Source of the DNA: Epiperipatus broadwayi
Taxonomy: Eukaryota > Onychophora > Udeonychophora > Euonychophora > Peripatidae
Reading direction: 5' to 3'
Assembly (NCBI GenBank): GCA_028023455.1
Contig: JAQFVV010000021.1
Coordinates: 1,056,001-1,120,000, forward strand
DNA: 64,000 bases
The notes under the pieces were generated by a model. That model worked only from the letters and a program-made list of their open reading frames with translations. It ran no database searches and was not told the origin of the DNA. Numbering within the stretch: position 1 is the first letter of the stretch; every line of letters starts with the position of its first letter. A program made the translations under genes and the position numbers. Shown piece by piece: positions 12,640-22,455 of this stretch.

Positions 12640-13340
12640 TTAAAATTTTCTTCTTTATAACTTTTCTTCTCTATCCAATATTTTTGTATTTTTCCAATTG
12701 AATATTGTTTTCTACCTTAGATACACCTGTTTTTTTCTTTTTTAATCATCAGTTTGTGTTCTTACAATTGCTTTTCAATGGTACAATTAGTCTCACCAAC
12801 ATACATTCTTCCACCTTCACATGGTATTTCATAAAAGCAGTTTTTGCTTTTCAGAATTTCTAATTTAGGTCTTTGTATATGCTGTAATTCCTTGTGGTGT
12901 TGTATGGCTCTGGAAAGCTATTCTTATTTTATATTGATTGCAAATTTTCTTTAATTTGTCTGCTATTTTTGGTATGTAAGGGTACACTACAGTACCAATA
13001 ATTGTTTTTTTCTTTTGATGGTTATTTTTGTTGTCTATTTAAGCTTTTCTTAATGACAGCTGATGGATAACCATTTTTCATAAGAGTTTGTTCTATATAG
13101 GTCTTGTTGTTTTTCTATTCATTAGTTTCAGAACAAACTTCTTTTGCTCTATTCCATAGTGATAGTACAACTCCATGTTTTGTGTTTCTGGTGTGAATGA
13201 ATGTATATACTAAGTATTTTGCTGTATGTATGGGTTTTCTGTAAACTGTAGTTTTGATTTTGCCATGAGGGAGTCTTGTCACAAGAACATATAAGAATGC
13301 TAATTTTTGTCCTTGTTCTGATTCTATTGTGAAAGTCCAT
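12640..13340 (-). pseudogene. Penelope-like RT C-terminus and GIY-YIG endonuclease, decayed
   Basis: Minus-strand coding remains read from 13,340 down. A His-rich block (HSHQKHKT, about 13,180-13,220) corresponds to the conserved histidine region after the PLE reverse transcriptase thumb. The linker PYIPKIADKLKK lies at about 12,940-12,985. The GIY-YIG block FYEIPCEGGRMYVGET lies at about 12,800-12,850. Stops and frameshifts interrupt the reading. In PLEs this enzyme pair carries out target-primed retrotransposition. The N-terminal catalytic RT part is missing, so this copy is dead. Assignment to PLE rests on the order RT tail, linker, GIY-YIG. Confidence 0.65.
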
Positions 13341-13465
13341 AAGTCAACCTAGTGTGGAAATACATAATGTATAGAAACCACTACTTAACTTTGCTTTTAG
13401 GAAAAAAGTGAAGCACTCAGGAGAAACCTCATAGATAAATATATGACATTTCTACTGTCATCTGC

Positions 13466-13535
13466 CTTTAGCAAGATGACTCAGTTGGTTAGAACATTAA
13501 CTTAATATAAGAATCCAAATTCGATTTCCATGCTA
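13466..13535 (+). repeat. tRNA-like segment in the right arm
   Basis: gactcagttggttagaac (A-box-like) and aattcgatttcc (B-box-like) at tRNA-like spacing. It is the inverted partner of 12,394-12,480. Confidence 0.5.
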
Positions 13536-13549
13536 GTACTGTAACTTGA

Positions 13550-13650
13550 TCAGGCTAGCAACACCTGAAGAAGAGAGAAGAAGAATATTTCTCAAAACGT
13601 TATATATATATATATACTAGATTTTGTGCTATTACTAACAGTTGAATGTA
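13550..13650 (+). ncRNA. Possible degenerate PLE-type hammerhead
   Basis: CTGAAGA (fits CTGANGA) at about 13,568-13,574, a purine-rich stem II region closed by GAGA/TCTC, then AAAA where GAAA is expected, with a possible stem I from CAC/GTG and TAG/CTA around 13,555-13,567 and 13,627-13,635. PLE terminal repeats are known to contain hammerheads. The box is mutated and the helices are short, so this is tentative. Confidence 0.35.
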
Positions 13651-14116
13651 TTTGGAATATTAAAATAAAGTTATTTTTTTTCTAGAGACATTCAATACTT
13701 ATATTAGATGGCAGAAATGGTACAATATATAAATACAACTAAAATACTATCATCACAAAACAGTAACGTTGTTTTAAAAATCCATTTTTAAATTTATATT
13801 TTTATTACTTAAATGTTTGTGGGTGTAGGTAGCTGTAGGTCTGAAATAAATTATTTTTTAAATGTAAGCATTTTAATGTACCAATGAATAAATCCACTAT
13901 TTAGTAAATTTCTTTCAACTACATATGTCTTTAATCACTTACATACCATATAAAAATGTATGACTGTTATCTATTACAAAATAGTTTAAATGCCTAAATA
14001 GTGTGAGGTAGTTTATTTTGAGGATATATGATGTTGTTCGAACAGTTACCGTATTTACCGATGAATAGGACGCAGTGGCATATAAGACCCTCCCCCTTAT
14101 TAGACATTAAAAAAAT

Positions 14117-14285
14117 TTTACATTATATATTGGTGATTATTTATCTATTCAGCATATATGTGCTTGAGTGTATCAGTGTTATTAGATAGAGTGGAGAGTG
14201 ATGGGTCATCTGAAAGTCTGTGCTCATATACCCTATATTACATATATAGAGACAGGTATGTAATAAGCCTGCATTTCAGTTATTA
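14117..14285 (+). mobile_element. Family A partial copy starting at the hammerhead cleavage point
   Basis: Compared with the sister transposon (near 30,390), extra sequence sits between ttttacatt and ttacatttttt. The insert begins atatattggtgattat. In copy A2 the ribozyme is expected to cut just before ttggtgattat, so this insert starts within about five bases of the 3' cleavage product. It then runs through the tRNA-like part and ends aagcctgcatttcag. ttacatt occurs on both sides as a probable short target duplication. The left border could also be ordinary 5' truncation. Confidence 0.6.
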
Positions 14286-14754
14286 CATTTTTTCATAAAT
14301 TTCCATAATGATTTACTGTACTAATTTTATACTTGTTTATGTCTACAAAAAATATAACTGGGGAACACTGGGGTTAGGTACCTTTTAATTTTTATCCTCA
14401 AAACCTAGAAATTTATCTCCAGGGCTAAACATTTTGAAGTCTGTCTCTTTTCTTAACTATACATTACTTATCTTGTGGATGAATTTATACTTTTGAGAGA
14501 TTTATATATTTTAACCATTTAATTTTAAAATATTTTTTTAAAAATTATGAGAAAATTAAGGTTGAATGTTTAGCTCTGATATTGATATGATTGAGAGTAT
14601 ATATATATATATGAAAAGAAAAACAAGTTTTATATACGTAAAAATCTGCTATCACTTGTATTAATGATCAATAGATGGAGCTTTACCACCTCCAAACAAG
14701 CGTATTCTGTTTACATAAATGTCAGAGTCAATATTCACTGTCTCTTTCATTTTG

Positions 14755-14814
14755 CTCCACCCTCACATCAGCTGATTTCAAGCTGATTTGCTCTCATCAG
14801 TGAAGGGATAGGAA
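14755..14814 (-). ncRNA. Hammerhead ribozyme D1, cleavage base mutated
   Basis: Same architecture as D4, but the base before the predicted cut is G instead of C (UG rather than UH), which should block cleavage. CTGATGA, stem II GAGC/GCTT and GAAA are intact. Confidence 0.75.
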
Positions 14815-15170
14815 TTATAAAACTAGACCTAAAAACTGACTCCAAGCGTTTATGCAAAACGTTTCTATCAGTTTGCAAGCATGAATTTTTTAGACACATT
14901 AATGTCTTCAAACTCAGCCTATCAAACAAGGTAGCTATATGGGTCTGATTTCAGTTCAGTTTCTCCACATAGTAAAAGTTTCTGCAATCTATATCACTGC
15001 AAGAAAACTTTAAAGGTACATTTATGAAAAAGAAAAACAAGTTTTATATACATAAAAACCTGCTATCGCTTGTATTTATATCAATAGATGGAGATTTACT
15101 AAAACCTCCAAATGAGTGTATTCTGTTTACATAAATGTCAGTGTCAATATTCACTGTCTCTTTCATTTTG

Positions 15171-15230
15171 TTCCACCCTCAGATCAGCTGATTTCAAGCT
15201 GATTTGCTCTCATCAGTGAAGGGATAGGAG
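15171..15230 (-). ncRNA. Type-I hammerhead ribozyme D2, core intact
   Basis: The minus strand reads ctcc-tatc-ccttca, CTGATGA, GAGC-AAATCA-GCTT, GAAA, TCAGCTGA, UC, tgaggg-t-gga. All core bases are canonical. Only the outer stem I pair is weakened (ggaa for ggag). Confidence 0.85.
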
Positions 15231-15402
15231 TTATAAAACTAGACCTATGTGGAGAAACTGAACTGAAATCAGACCCATATAGCTATCTTGTTTGATAGGC
15301 TGAGTTTGAAGACATTAACGTGTCTAAAAAATTCATGCTTGCAAACTGATAGAAACATTTTGCATAAACACTTGGAGTCAGTTTTTAGGTCTTGTTTTAT
15401 AA

Positions 15403-15462
15403 CTCCTATCCCTTCACTGATGAGAGCAAATCAGCATGAAATCAGCTGATCTGAGGGTGGAG
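15403..15462 (+). ncRNA. Type-I hammerhead ribozyme D3, core intact
   Basis: As D4, with one stem II change (GCAT for GCTT) that removes an A-T pair. CTGATGA, GAAA and the UC cleavage site are kept. Stem I pairs fully on both sides of its internal loop. Confidence 0.8.
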
Positions 15463-15820
15463 CAAAATGAAAGAGACAGTGAATATTGACTCTGACATTT
15501 ATGTAAACAGAATACGCTTGTTTGGAGGTCTTGGTAAAGCTCCATCTATTGATCATTAATACAAGCGTTAGCAGGTTTTTACGTATATAAAACTTGTTTT
15601 TCTTTTTCATAAATGTACCTTTAAAGTTTTCTTGCAATGATATAGATTGCAGAAACTTTTACTATGTGGAGAAACTGAACTGAAATCAGACCCATATAAC
15701 TATCTTGTTTGATAGGCTGAGTTTGAAGACATTAACTTGTCTAAAAAAATTCATGCTTGCAAACTGATAGAAACGTTTTGCATAAATGCTTGGAGTCAGT
15801 TTTTAGGTCTAGTTTTATAA

Positions 15821-15880
15821 CTCCTATCCCTTCACTGATGAGAGCAAATCAGCTTGAAATCAGCTGATCTGAGGGTGGAG
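15821..15880 (+). ncRNA. Type-I hammerhead ribozyme D4, complete
   Basis: The best-formed ribozyme in the window. Stem I is CTCC/GGAG plus CCTTCA/TGAGGG, separated by an internal loop (TATC opposite T). Then come CTGATGA, stem II GAGC/GCTT with loop AAATCA, GAAA, self-complementary TCAGCTGA as stem III, and UC before the cut at about 15,869/15,870. Because the stem III octamer is self-complementary it could also pair between two neighbouring units, as proposed for dimeric hammerheads. It lies 418 bp from D3. Confidence 0.88.
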
Positions 15881-16319
15881 CAAAATGAAAGAGACAGTGA
15901 ATATTGACTCTGACTTTATGTAAACAGAATACGCTTGTTTGGAGGTCTTGGTAAAGCTCCATCTATTGATCATATATATATATATATATATATTACAAGC
16001 ATGGTTATATATATATGTGTGTGAATTTGTAATTATTTTTTGTTTCGCAAAAGGACACAATGCTATAGAATACTTGTATTTGTATATTAATATAAAGTAG
16101 AAACTTTAGACTGAGTGAAATTTCAACTCATAAGTATGACTATCACCGAATAAGACGCATCCCATATTTTAAGCGTGATATGAAGTGGACAAAGTGTATT
16201 CTATGCGACAGCAAATATGTTAAGTATTATTTGAATGTAGAAGTTCGAATCAAGGGGATTTGTTTTTTTTATATATTGAAATCTTAAACTTACAAAAAAA
16301 AAATCAAGTCAGATGCCAC

Positions 16320-16540
16320 ATGACCTAATTTAATAAGCTTTTATTTACAAATGTTATATATAGAACTCGCAAAATGGATGTCTGAAAATTTCAGATTTTC
16401 TACTTAATAGTTAGTTATACATTAGATAAAAGTGCTGGACTTGTTTTGGTATTTTTAATCTAATGCTTGAATATCCTTACTGACTACGCCAGTGGCAGAA
16501 ACCAGTCTGGAGTTGGGGATATTCTCAATTCTTAAACATA
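16320..16540 (+). mobile_element. Family C half-element with degenerate hammerhead
   Basis: This matches 50,940-51,090 through tggatgtctgaaa, cagattttctacttaatag and taatctaatgcttga. The hammerhead region (about 16,470-16,528) keeps GAAA and the UC site, and its stem I AATATCC/GGATATT pairs, but the first box is CTGACTA. It is probably inactive. Confidence 0.6.
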
Positions 16541-17275
16541 TATTTTAATTTTTTTGTACTTTTATATATATTTTATTAAAATAAACTCATCATTTTTAAA
16601 TTTAAAATTAACAATATATTTTATACTTTTTTTTTTTAAATTCACGTTGATAAAAATAACAAAAAGTGATACAAAACTCGTTGAGATTGTAACTACAAGA
16701 TGTATTTTAGAAAAATCAAAAATGAAACAACAAAAGAAAATTGGCTTTTGTTTTTTTTTTATTTTGTAATAAAATTTCTTAATTAGTTAGCTTTAAAAAG
16801 GGACAATGAAATAACTACATTTTTCATAATTCTTTGTTATTCTTTCTCTCCCTCCCCCTATCTTAGTTTGAAATTTTTAATATATTTTACAATCAAAGAA
16901 AAGAAACCCAATTTAATTGGTTTTATTTTTGCAGTGAACTCAGGTGTAAGGACAATGGAACTAAAAAATACTTTCTATTTTACAATTTAAATGTAAATTT
17001 AAAACATTGAATTGAATCAGAATATGATTAGAAGAATAACAAAAGTAATGGTTGCCAATCACTGAAGCCATTGGATTGGAAAATTAAACTACCTCTCTTT
17101 TTGTATTACTGTTTTCAGCACCCGATGAATTTTTGACAAAAAAAAAGTTCTAAAGTTTTTGCATTTTAAATTAGTGGCTTTAGAAATTTTGAGAAAAGCC
17201 TTTACAGTAATCATGCAATTAGTCAAATTATATCATAAAATTCGAGGGACATTTTTAAAGTTATATGAATACATT
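16541..17275. other. Gene-free AT-rich stretch
   Basis: Nothing recognisable; the 71-codon frame at 16,554 is low-complexity. Confidence 0.45.
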
Positions 17276-17279
17276 TATA

Positions 17280-17485
17280 GAAATACGTATTTTTTAAAAA
17301 AAATGCCACGTGAATATGTTTGATTAATAAGCAGATATAATTTTTAACGGGAGCTAAAGTTTACATCTAGCTTATGAATGATAAATTTTTAATTTTGTAA
17401 ACGATTAATAATAATCATTAATATATTTACTTGAAACGGATATTTTAAAGTAATGAATGCCAAAAGTTTGATATCTGTAAATCAA
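17280..17485 (+). repeat. Family H short repeat, copy 1
   Basis: It shares gattaataataatcattaa, tatttacttgaaacggat and a final gtttgatatctgtaa with 29,486-29,683 and 49,190-49,375. The near-perfect palindrome around aataatcatta is its most conserved part. It has no tRNA-like boxes and no terminal inverted repeats. Confidence 0.55.
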
Positions 17486-18105
17486 ATTATAATAATATAA
17501 ATATTTATGTAATTTCATATTGTTAATACTTTAAACTGTATATCTGTATATTATTTGTTTTAGCTTAATTTTAGGAGGTATAGGAAAACTTACATTAAAT
17601 CTAAAAGTTGTTCATCTCTTGTTTAAAACAAAAGGGTCTGATATAGAACAAGGGAATGGGAAAATAACTGTTATGAACCAAATATTTCCAGTATTTTAAC
17701 AGTAGGTATAACTAAGTCATAAAAATAAATTGCTAAGTCAATGCGATATTGTGAATGAGATCAGACTCCAACCAGCTGTATATATAGCGGCTGATGCATG
17801 GGTTTGGTCTCTTCTTTTAAATACTAACCATTTTTTTTCTGAAAGAGTATTTAAAATTGTAAGATGTGTAGTTAGAAATTAGGAAACACGTTTGTTATGT
17901 TTATATGTGTAGGTTAAAAATACATACGCATATATAGCTAGAAAACAGTTATAAACAATTGTGTTATATATATATATATGAGCATATGCGTAATACATAC
18001 ACATTTAAAGTTATAAAAAGTAACGTAATCACTTTAAGTAAAATTAAAACTGATCTAAGCAGTAAATAAAAGAATTAAGCCTTACTCAAAGATTAATTTT
18101 GAAAA
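17486..18105. other. Gene-free AT-rich stretch
   Basis: No genes found. tatatatagcgg at about 17,780 resembles a TATA box but has no coding sequence nearby. Confidence 0.4.
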
Positions 18106-18109
18106 TATT

Positions 18110-18440
18110 TTTTTTCCTACAGTACAGGCTTTTTCATACCTGCACTTATTTATATATAGTATATAGGGGGTTTGAACTCAGACTTTCACACGACCCTCAA
18201 CCATCCATGCTAACTAATACCGCTGATACACTTGATCACACACATATCGAAAAGATAAATAATTACAATAGACGTATTTCGTGCTAAACCAGCACTCGTC
18301 AGTTGGTCCAGATTATCATCTCCACACATATATACAATCAAAGCTCAGCTTATATTAAGATAGCCAATCTTCATACTTTAATAGATAGGGTTCAAATCAC
18401 TCCACTCCACAACTCTTCAGCCATCCATTTCAAGGATTAA
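18110..18440 (-). mobile_element. Family A hammerhead short retroelement, copy A3
   Basis: A minus-strand copy. The body begins at aaatggatggctgaag near 18,436, the hammerhead lies at 18,255-18,320, the tRNA-like part (gagttcaaacccc, with an upstream ggttgaggg A-box-like block) at about 18,160-18,240, and the end gcctgtactgt at about 18,119. It is the least degraded tRNA-like region of the family. Confidence 0.75.
18255..18320 (-). ncRNA. Type-I hammerhead ribozyme, core intact (A3)
   Basis: The minus strand reads gataatc-tgga-ccaa, CTGACGA (18,296-18,302), GTGCT-GGTTT-AGCAC (perfect 5-bp stem II with the preferred G-C closing pair), GAAA (18,277-18,280), TACGTC, UA, then TTGTAATTATT. Core and stem II are ideal. 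The stem I strand after the cut has one mismatch in the inner helix, and the short stem III is imperfect. Confidence 0.82.
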
Positions 18441-19149
18441 CTATAAATCCAGGAAGTGACCTTAATTAAATTCTTAAAGAGGAAAAGAGATAAAATTCCA
18501 TCAGAAAATAATCTAACTTATTAATTAGCGACAATTAAAAAGATTTTACTAGTAACTGGGTGCATCTACAGATAAATAAATTAGACAATGTCAGCGGGAT
18601 CTAAGTTGAACAATCAATTACATCAGGCATTAATTATAAGTGAAAAAATGGTCTGAAATAAAAACCAAGGGACACATGCTCATTAAAGCTCCATGCATGC
18701 AGATTGCTTGCAAGATCATGATACTGGACATCATCACGTGTTGGCTTAGATAGCTCCTATTATGGGGAGATTTGTCTCCGGATGTGTGAAAACAAATCTA
18801 GAGACTTAAGGTCACCCTGGCTTTTGCTATTATTTCAGTATATCTTTGGGTATGTTTGTATATATGCTGTATATAAATTGATAATATATTTGTAATTAAT
18901 ATTCTTACAATGGTTGTAATCCCAAGTCGCTGCAGTATTATTATTGTTACCAGGTGAAATTTAAATATATCTATGTCTGTTAGTAGAAGGGATTGCTCCT
19001 GGATATAGCAATTGGCATAGTCATAAGTTGTAACAGAAATAAGCTAAAAGGGCTAAACCATTAGAGTAATAAGTATCAAATGATCTGCTATAATGTAATC
19101 GTCAATTAGCAGATTAAAGTCAGTGATACCAGCAAATAGCCTCTTTATG

Positions 19150-19560
19150 ATCAACATGTAGAGAATCATCTCTCCGTTAATAGAGTTGAAGCCAATAAAA
19201 TTAAAGTAGCAGCATTGCTGTGTTTTGCAGGAAAAGGAATAATAGAGATTGCTAATAGGCTTGTGAATCTGATACTCCTGAGGATTATCTTTTCAATCAA
19301 ATAAAAGAGTTTGGTAAATTATTTTAGTCCACATCATTCTAGACATAGAATCAGATTTCATTTCAGGAATTGCCATCAGGGTGGAAATGGAAAAATAAAG
19401 ATTATGACTTAGCTTTTTGTGGTCTTGCAAAAAATTGCTTCTATGGCTTATTTTTAGATGAGGCATTTCTTGAGCAATGCCTGCGGGGGATGAGCAGTAA
19501 CAGTTTAAGGGAACAGTTAAATATAGTGCAGTTATAAAATAAAGCATAGCTCATGAGTTG
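19150..19560 (+). pseudogene. Ty3/gypsy gag-like remnant
   Basis: Plus-strand frames contain stretches typical of gypsy gag: NKIKVAALLCFAGKGIIEI (about 19,190-19,250), FHFRNCHQG (about 19,350-19,380) and, in another frame, LAFCGLAKNCFYGL followed by SNSLREQLN (about 19,410-19,520). These match the order of the gag helical domain, where an FRxxxQ block precedes LxxLAKxCxFG and then LRExL. Several stops and frame changes show it is dead. The reading is by motif order only. Confidence 0.5.
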
Positions 19561-20282
19561 TTTTTTGAACAATCAAGAGAATTCATGGAGATAAAATAAT
19601 GATAGTAGTAACAAAAAAGAAGACTTGGAAATAAGGTGTAAAAAAAAGAGTAGATGAACCAGAAAAGTAAACTCAGTGGTAAAGAAAGGTATACTTAATA
19701 GAAAATTAAATCAGTCAACCAGTATACAGAATATATTATAGACCGAATCTGATAAAATTATGATTCAGTTAAGAGTAAATAGCAAGACCATATCTATGGA
19801 GATCAATAGAAAAAGTGGTGTACTGTTAATTTCGGCACTTAAATGGAGTTCTATAAACAGTTACTGTAAAAAGCTGCTGATAAGATAATCAAGAAACTGA
19901 ATTAAAGGATTTAGATGGTAATGGTAATGTAATTGAAATCAAAGGAGTAATTAAAGCTCCTATTAGTAAAATGAATGGTAAAATGCTTCAATAAACCCAC
20001 TAATTGTTTGTGATTGGTTTAAGATTGGGCATTAAAATTATGCGGGTTAAAATGATTGAGAAGAAAAGAAGGGGAAAATTTCCTAAAATGTTCAATGGGA
20101 ACTGGAAAAATAAAAACCATCCCTATATTGCTTGAGTTATTTCCAAAGACTGTACCTATAAAATACAAACCAAAGAAAGAATAGTTTACTTAAGGAATTC
20201 ATTTTTTGTTGTGTGTATAATAAATTAGTTATAGTTTGTTGTTGTAGCATTAAGTTATTAGTAATTATGATATTTTTTGTGT

Positions 20283-20293
20283 TGGGGAAGGGG
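20283..20293 (+). promoter_or_regulatory. Polypurine tract of the LTR element
   Basis: ggggaaggggc stands out in AT-rich DNA, two to three bases before tgtaagaattag, where the LTR would begin with TG. It would prime plus-strand DNA synthesis. Confidence 0.55.
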
Positions 20294-20296
20294 CAA

Positions 20297-20531
20297 TTGT
20301 AAGAATTAGCCAGCTGAATTCTTAAGGGAGTTGCATTTTAAAAAAAATGTATGAATAAAGGAACAATTATAATAAATAGCTATCTGTTTGACTCTCTCTT
20401 AAGAAGAATATAAGCATCACAATTTGTAATGCATTTCCGAGAACTCTTAGTCGGCTTCACCTGTTTGACCTAATTATTATTTTACAGAAATAAACATTTA
20501 ACTGCTTTTTGATGCAATTTATAACTATACA
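20297..20531 (+). repeat. Probable 3' LTR
   Basis: It begins tgtaagaattagcc directly after the polypurine tract, contains an aataaa signal (about 20,490), and ends near tatacatca. The second LTR needed to prove it is not in the window. Confidence 0.4.
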
Positions 20532-20769
20532 TCAGGGAATCAAGACTCCATCCAGCTATCTTAACACCTGGTATTCCAAGTTTGAAGATGAAACATAGAC
20601 TTTCAAAATTATTTAGGAGTAAATAAGAGAAAAGTCAAAATTAGTTATGTTTTCTTATTTAAATAAACATTGTTGTATATGTTCTGATTTCTTTTAACAT
20701 TCTCCATTAAAAAACTGTAAATTAAAGAAAAGGTACTGAATTTATATATATAATATCAATTAATATAAT

Positions 20770-21048
20770 AAACAAAACACACTAGAATAACTCCACAACA
20801 GTAGAAATGTCTATATAAAACTAAACAATTTCTTTGCTACTTTAATGTTAATATTTAAATCTTAAACAGTGTAATTAATTGTGTTAGTATTTATAATTTA
20901 TAGAAATTTGTTCATTCACATGGGAATGTTACTGTTGTGTGATTTTAACAAGATTTAAATATTAACATTGTATTGCTACTCAAGATGGCAGAAGAAACTA
21001 TAAGCTGTCTATGATAAAGAAATTATTGTTTAGTTTTATACTGGCATT
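20770..21048. mobile_element. Foldback element of about 270 bp
   Basis: Inverted arms at about 20,805-20,875 and 20,940-21,045 share aaactaaacaatttcttt, ttaatatttaaatctt and related words. One arm holds an extra ~40 bp (near tcaagatggcagaag). No ORF. It abuts the family E array. Confidence 0.55.
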
Positions 21049-21049
21049 T

Positions 21050-22455
21050 TTAAATTTTGTAAAGTTATTCTAAGTACTTTAAACAGACTTTAACCTGTAT
21101 TCAATGTGCTTTAAAATTCATAATAATCAAGCACATTTTGCCGATAGAGGGAACCTTCCAAACCATGACACAAGATAGTGACTTTTATAAAGATAAAAGC
21201 AGCCATCTTATCTTTAACCCAAATATCCATTTACATAGGCGAATCTGAAGCATCTTGATTTGGAAGCATGAAATAGTTGTTTTTTTCACTGTTTAAGTTC
21301 ACTATTTCTTTTACAAATTAACTTACATGAAATCTTGCAATTTATAGTGAGTTAATATTATGATCTTAATATAGGAAATTCTATAAACTATTGAAGAGTA
21401 GTAATTAATTTATTGAGTGCACAGAAAGCATATGTAAATAGTTTAAACAGGCTTTAACCTGTATTCAATGCGCTTTAAAATTCATAATAATCAAGCATAT
21501 TTTGCCAATAGAGGGAACCTTCCAAACCATGACACAAGATAAAGACTTTTATAAAAATAAGAGCGGCCATCTTATCCTTAACCTAAATGTCCATTTATAC
21601 CTTTATTGGCAAAATATGCTTGATTATTACAAAATTTTATAGCGCATTAAATACAGGTTAAAGCCTGTTTAAAATATTTACATATGCTTTCTGTGCACTT
21701 AATAAATTAATTATTACTCTTCAATAGTTTATAGAATTTCTGATAGTAAGATCATAGTAATATCTTGCTGTAAATCACAAGATTTCACATATAAATTTGT
21801 AAAGGAAATAGTGAACTTAAGCAGTGAAGAAAACAACTACTTCATGCTTCCAAATCAAGATGATTCAGATTCACCTATATAAATGGACATTTAGGTTAAA
21901 GATAAGATGGTCACTCTTATCTTTATAAAAGTCATTATCTTGTGTCGTGGTTTGGAAGGTTCCCTCTATCACCAAAATATGCTTGATTATTACGAATTTT
22001 AAAGTGCATTGGATACAGGTTAAAGCCTGTTTAAAGTATTTACATATGATTTCTGTGTGCTCAATAAATTAATTACTACTCTTCAATAGTTTATAGAATT
22101 TCCAATATTAAGATCATAATATTAACTCTTTGTAAATAGCAAAATTTCGCATAAGTTAATTTGTAAAGGAAATAGTGAACTTAAACAGTGAAGAAAACAA
22201 CTACTTCATGCTTCCAAATCAAGATGTTTCAGATTTGCCTAAATAAATGGACACTTAAGTTAAAGATAAGATGGTCACTTTTATTTTTATAAAAATTACC
22301 TTGTGTTGTGGTTTGGAAGGTTCCCTCTATCGGCAAAATATGCTTGATTATTACGAATTTTAAAGTGCATTGGATACAGGTTAAAGCCTGTTTAAAATAT
22401 TTACATATGCTTTCTGTGCACTCAATAAATTAATTACTACTCTTCAATAGAGTTA
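21050..22455. repeat. Family E array: two inverted and two direct ~362-bp units
   Basis: The block ttccctctat-ggcaaaat recurs inverted at 21,145 and 21,508 (spacing 363) and direct at 21,960 and 22,321 (spacing 361). The strand switch lies near 21,600. Each unit contains a short hairpin (acaggttaaagcctgt), gataagatggtcac and acttcatgcttccaaatc. No CTGANGA/GAAA pair was found on either strand. A lone unit lies at 8,660-9,075, and parts resemble MITE F. Confidence 0.85.

Larger units (their letters stand above)
12190..13745. mobile_element. Penelope-like element remnant with inverted terminal repeats
   Basis: Two ~420-bp arms (about 12,190-12,620 and 13,330-13,745) are inverted copies of each other. 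They share the vicinity of tattgaatgtctagaaaaa, a tRNA-like segment and a ctgaagaagagagaagaag segment. The centre holds decayed minus-strand PLE coding sequence. PLEs are known to carry pLTRs in direct or inverted order, which fits. A solo relative of the right arm lies at 55,490-55,905. Confidence 0.65.
14600..15985. mobile_element. Family D hammerhead retroelement: two tandem monomers in each orientation
   Basis: Two ~418-bp monomers lie on the minus strand (about 14,610-15,240), followed by two on the plus strand (about 15,243-15,975). The strands switch abruptly at aaactagacc/tatgtggag (about 15,243). Each monomer carries one hammerhead at the same relative place, plus shared blocks such as aagagacagtgaatattgac and cagacccatata. 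The repeats are 90-97% alike by eye. Head-to-tail multimers with one ribozyme per unit are the hallmark of retrozymes. The outer monomers are truncated. There is no ORF. Confidence 0.8.
14047..16222. mobile_element. pogo-like DNA transposon carrying two nested insertions
   Basis: The left end (taccgtatttaccgatgaat) and right end (read inverted, taacatatttgctgtcgcat) are terminal inverted repeats similar to those at 30,318-31,195. Internal segments shared with that element include tttccataatgattta and the acidic tail region near 14,390-14,450. A family A short element (14,117-14,285) and the family D array (about 14,600-15,985) are inserted in it. No intact transposase frame remains. Confidence 0.55.
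18600..20531 (+). mobile_element. Ty3/gypsy LTR retrotransposon remnant, mostly deleted
   Basis: From left to right: decayed gag-like coding sequence (19,150-19,560), a protease-like stretch (about 19,890-20,070), then directly a polypurine tract (20,283-20,293) and a probable 3' LTR (20,297-20,531). The RT, RNase H and integrase regions are missing between about 20,080 and 20,280. I could not find a 5' LTR or primer-binding site, so the left border is approximate. Confidence 0.5.

Noticed and set aside
15431-16060. Two similar open frames (MKKKNKFYIRK / SFTKTSKQAYSVYI)
   Set aside because: They are the same non-coding family D monomer read twice; the similarity comes from the DNA repeat, not from protein selection.
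17775-17800. TATA-box-like tatatatagcgg as a promoter
   Set aside because: TA runs are everywhere here and no coding sequence or initiator follows.
21050-22455. Hammerhead in array family E
   Set aside because: Both strands of the unit were read; CTGAAGC-like words occur but no matching GAAA, stem II or UH site.
21050-22455. CRISPR-like repeat array
   Set aside because: Units are ~362 bp with no short repeat/spacer pattern, and the DNA is clearly animal; no CRISPR array exists in the window.
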